A DNA stretch of 7,983 nt from Planctomycetia bacterium (lineage in GTDB: Bacteria > Planctomycetota > Phycisphaerae > Phycisphaerales > SM1A02): assembly GCA_005798965.1 (NCBI GenBank), contig SYIB01000230.1, forward strand, positions 1 through 7,983, in the 5' to 3' direction. This document shows positions 6,286-7,983 of this stretch, one piece after another. Each line of letters begins with the position of its first letter. Position 1 is the stretch's first letter. Both the position numbers and the translations under genes were made by a program. A model generated the notes under the pieces. That model was not told the origin of the DNA. It saw nothing but the letters and a program-made list of their open reading frames with translations, and made no database searches.

Positions 6286-6316
6286 TTGCCACGGCCCCTG
6301 CTCCTGCGCGTACGCT
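6286..6316 (+). promoter_or_regulatory. Candidate promoter of the sigma factor gene
   Basis: TTGCCA (6286-6291) and TACGCT (6311-6316) are separated by 19 bp, longer than ideal. The -10-like box ends 8 nt before the ATG at 6325, and no Shine-Dalgarno site precedes the ATG, so a leaderless or near-leaderless transcript is suggested. The match is moderate only. Confidence 0.3.
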
Positions 6317-6324
6317 TCTAATCC

Positions 6325-7185
6325 ATGGCGCGGTCAGAAGTCCAGTCCGAGCTTCAGTTGTACCTGCGAGAGGTCAACGAGACTGCCCTCCTCACACCTG
6401 ATGAGGAGAAGACCCTTGGCTGGCACATCATCAATGACGGCTGCCTGCAATCGAAGGAGCGGATGATCAAGGCCAACCTGCGCCTGGTCATCGCCATCAG
6501 CAAGAACTACGTCAACCGCGGGCTGACCCTTCCCGACCTGATCGAGGAAGGCAACATCGGGCTCATCCGGGCGGTCGAGGGGTTCGACCCCGCGCAGGGG
6601 GCGCGCTTCAGCACCTACGCGAGCTGGTGGATCAAGCAGTCGATCAAGCGCACGCTGATCAACGCCGTCCAGCCCATCCACATCCCGGCGTACATGGTCG
6701 AGCTGATCGCGCGCTGGAAGGACACCTCACGCAAGTTCGAGGAGAAGCACGGGCGCAGCCCGAGCCTGCAGGAGCTCTCCAAGGAGATGAAGCTCCCGGT
6801 CAAGAAGCTCGTCATCATCCGCCGCGCCGTGAAGGCGTACCAGGCCCCGAGCCAGGCACCCATGGGCGAGGACGGCGTGGTGATGGACTTCGGGGACCTC
6901 TTCGAGGACACCCGAGGCAAGCAGCCCGACCGCGAAGCCAGCGAGAACGAGGATTTCAAGATCATCCTCAAATTGCTCGACTCGATCGACGAGCGCGACG
7001 CGCGCGTCTTGCGCCTGCGCTTCGGCCTTGAGGGTCACGAACCCCTGACCCTGAAGCAGATCGGTGAGATCGTGGGCCTGACCCGCGAGCGTGTGCGCCA
7101 GATCGAAGTCGAAGCCCTGCGGCGGCTGAACCAGCAGCTGCACGACGACAAGCCCACGCGGTTCTTCCGCGGGCAGTCGGCGTAA
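6325..7185 (+). CDS. RpoD/SigA-family sigma factor, short form without region 1.1
   Basis: A 286-residue sigma-70 family protein that directs RNA polymerase to promoters. Domains in order are region 1.2 (about 8-33), regions 2.1-2.4 (about 47-117, with 'DLIEEGNIGLIRAVEGFDP' and 'FSTYASWWIKQSIKR'), region 3 (about 120-172), the 3.2 finger (about 178-196, 'GEDGVVMDFGDLFED') and region 4 (about 211-273, with helix-turn-helix 'LTRERVRQIEVEALRRL'). Region 1.1 and the non-conserved region of E. coli RpoD are absent, giving a length like group 2 (RpoS-type) factors. The -35-reading TRERVRQIE motif is canonical. Region 2.4 is not: relative to E. coli sigma-70, T440 is K108, R448 is Q116, R451 is H119 and H455 is Y123, while Q437 (Q105) and E458 (E126) are kept. 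It may therefore be an alternative sigma with shifted -10 preference, or the lineage's normal variant. The gene is monocistronic, ends TAA, and converges on gcvT. Confidence 0.93.
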   Translation: MARSEVQSELQLYLREVNETALLTPDEEKTLGWHIINDGCLQSKERMIKANLRLVIAISKNYVNRGLTLPDLIEEGNIGLIRAVEGFDPAQGARFSTYASWWIKQSIKRTLINAVQPIHIPAYMVELIARWKDTSRKFEEKHGRSPSLQELSKEMKLPVKKLVIIRRAVKAYQAPSQAPMGEDGVVMDFGDLFEDTRGKQPDREASENEDFKIILKLLDSIDERDARVLRLRFGLEGHEPLTLKQIGEIVGLTRERVRQIEVEALRRLNQQLHDDKPTRFFRGQSA

Positions 7186-7215
7186 AGAGATCCATCAACG
7201 CAGCGTTTGCAGCGG

Positions 7216-7250
7216 GCCGCCCTCTGGCGCGCTCCATCATGTTGGGCGGC
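7216..7250. terminator. Inverted repeat between convergent sigma factor and gcvT genes
   Basis: GCCGCCC (7216-7222) and GGGCGGC (7244-7250) form a 7-bp G/C stem with a 21-nt loop in the 113-bp gap between the two convergent stops. A perfect palindrome CGACCGGTCG follows at 7273-7282. A bidirectional terminator is expected here, but neither strand shows a T-run after the stem, so this is not a standard intrinsic terminator. Confidence 0.25.
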
Positions 7251-7298
7251 AGCTTCGGTCGCGGCCCTACCACGACCGGTCGGCCACGGTCCCGGGGA

Positions 7299-7983
7299 TC
7301 AGGAACGCGTCGCTGAGACGAACGGCATCTTCGTGACGGTGGCCACGGCGCTCTCGCGTCCAAGGTCCACGCTGATCGTGGTGCCGACCTCGGCCAAGGC
7401 AGCATCGACGAACGCCATCGCGATCGGCTTGTCGAGCGTGGGGCTCAGGCAGCCGCTGGTGACACGGCCGACCACGTCGTTGCCATGCTTGACCTGCATG
7501 CCCTGCCGCGCGCTGCGACGGCCATCGAGCAGCAGTCCCACAAGCTTGCGCGCCGGCCCTGCCGCGGCGATCCGCTGCAAGGCATCCTGGCCGATGAATC
7601 GACCGGTCCGCTCGTCATCCTGGCCCTTGTCGAGCTTGACCGCAAAGCCAAGCCCGGCGCTGATCGGATCAGTGTCTTCGTCGATCTCATGGCCGTAGAG
7701 CGGCATGCCGGCTTCCATGCGCAGCGTGTCACGCGCGCCCAGCCCGATGGGCTTGATCACGCTGTCGGCCTGCCCGGCGTTCTTCAGGAACATGCCCATG
7801 GCCAGTTGCGCGGTGCCAGCACCAAGGATCACCTCGACGCCATCCTCGCCGGTGTAGCCGGTGCGGCTCACGATGAGCTTGACGACGATGAGGTTCTTCT
7901 GCGTGAAGCGGTAACGCTTGAGGTTGGGGATCTCTCGGCTCATGCCGGCGATGAGGTCCATCGCCTTGGGCCCCTGCAGCGCG
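7299..7983 (-). CDS. gcvT: Glycine cleavage system T protein (aminomethyltransferase), 5' end outside window
   Basis: The last ~227 codons of gcvT; the 5' part runs off the right edge. The frame stays open to the edge with 'ALQGPKAMDLI', a conserved GcvT element, so the ATG at 7961 is internal and not the start. GcvT transfers the methylene carbon of the aminomethyl group on lipoylated GcvH to tetrahydrofolate, releasing ammonia, in glycine breakdown. Family landmarks are 'SRTGYTGEDGVEV' (folate-site region), 'PIGLGARDTLRMEAGMPLYG', 'DPISAGLGFAVKLDK', 'FIGQDAL', and the C-terminal barrel with 'GRVTSGCLSPTLDKPIAMAFV'. Full-length homologues are about 360-370 residues, so roughly 60% is visible. 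No other glycine-cleavage gene follows it, since the next gene is the convergent sigma factor. GcvP and GcvH, if clustered, would lie off the right edge. Confidence 0.95.
   Translation of the reverse strand, partial: ALQGPKAMDLIAGMSREIPNLKRYRFTQKNLIVVKLIVSRTGYTGEDGVEVILGAGTAQLAMGMFLKNAGQADSVIKPIGLGARDTLRMEAGMPLYGHEIDEDTDPISAGLGFAVKLDKGQDDERTGRFIGQDALQRIAAAGPARKLVGLLLDGRRSARQGMQVKHGNDVVGRVTSGCLSPTLDKPIAMAFVDAALAEVGTTISVDLGRESAVATVTKMPFVSATRS

Overview
This is a gene-dense, high-GC chromosomal window. By eye about two thirds of bases are G or C, and every real gene favours G/C in the third codon position. I see no insertion sequence, CRISPR array, phage gene or rRNA. My best guess at the organism is a planctomycete, perhaps of the Phycisphaerae. 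The reasons are a short RpoD-like sigma factor with an unusual region 2.4, a UVR-motif protein with a conserved N-terminal block that I associate with that phylum, paired FabF-like proteins, and weak or absent Shine-Dalgarno sites at most starts. This is inference from gene style, not a database match.

Layout. Positions 44-4831 read leftward. They hold, in transcription order, a tRNA-Leu(UAG) gene, a class II DAHP synthase whose ATG lies only 3 nt after the tRNA, a ketosynthase-like protein that has lost every catalytic residue (KS-beta or chain-length-factor type), an intact FabF-like ketosynthase overlapping it by ATGA, and a small protein with one predicted membrane segment overlapping the ketosynthase by 16 nt. 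Positions 4878-5453 read rightward and encode a DoxX-family membrane protein. It converges on a leftward UVR-motif protein (5473-6192). A 132-bp divergent intergenic region separates that gene from a rightward RpoD-like sigma factor (6325-7185). The sigma gene converges on the 3' part of gcvT, which runs off the right edge.

How the genes fit together. The ketosynthase pair looks like the minimal condensing heterodimer of type II polyketide or specialised fatty-acid systems: one active subunit and one inactive partner, translationally coupled, with a probable membrane-anchored accessory protein. No acyl carrier protein, ketoreductase or acyltransferase is visible, so the product cannot be named. 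The DAHP synthase upstream may be ordinary shikimate metabolism or may share transcription with the pair. The tRNA/DAHP synthase junction suggests that tRNA 3' processing would leave an almost leaderless mRNA. The sigma factor, UVR protein, DoxX protein and GcvT are housekeeping or regulatory genes with no evident functional link to the ketosynthase locus.
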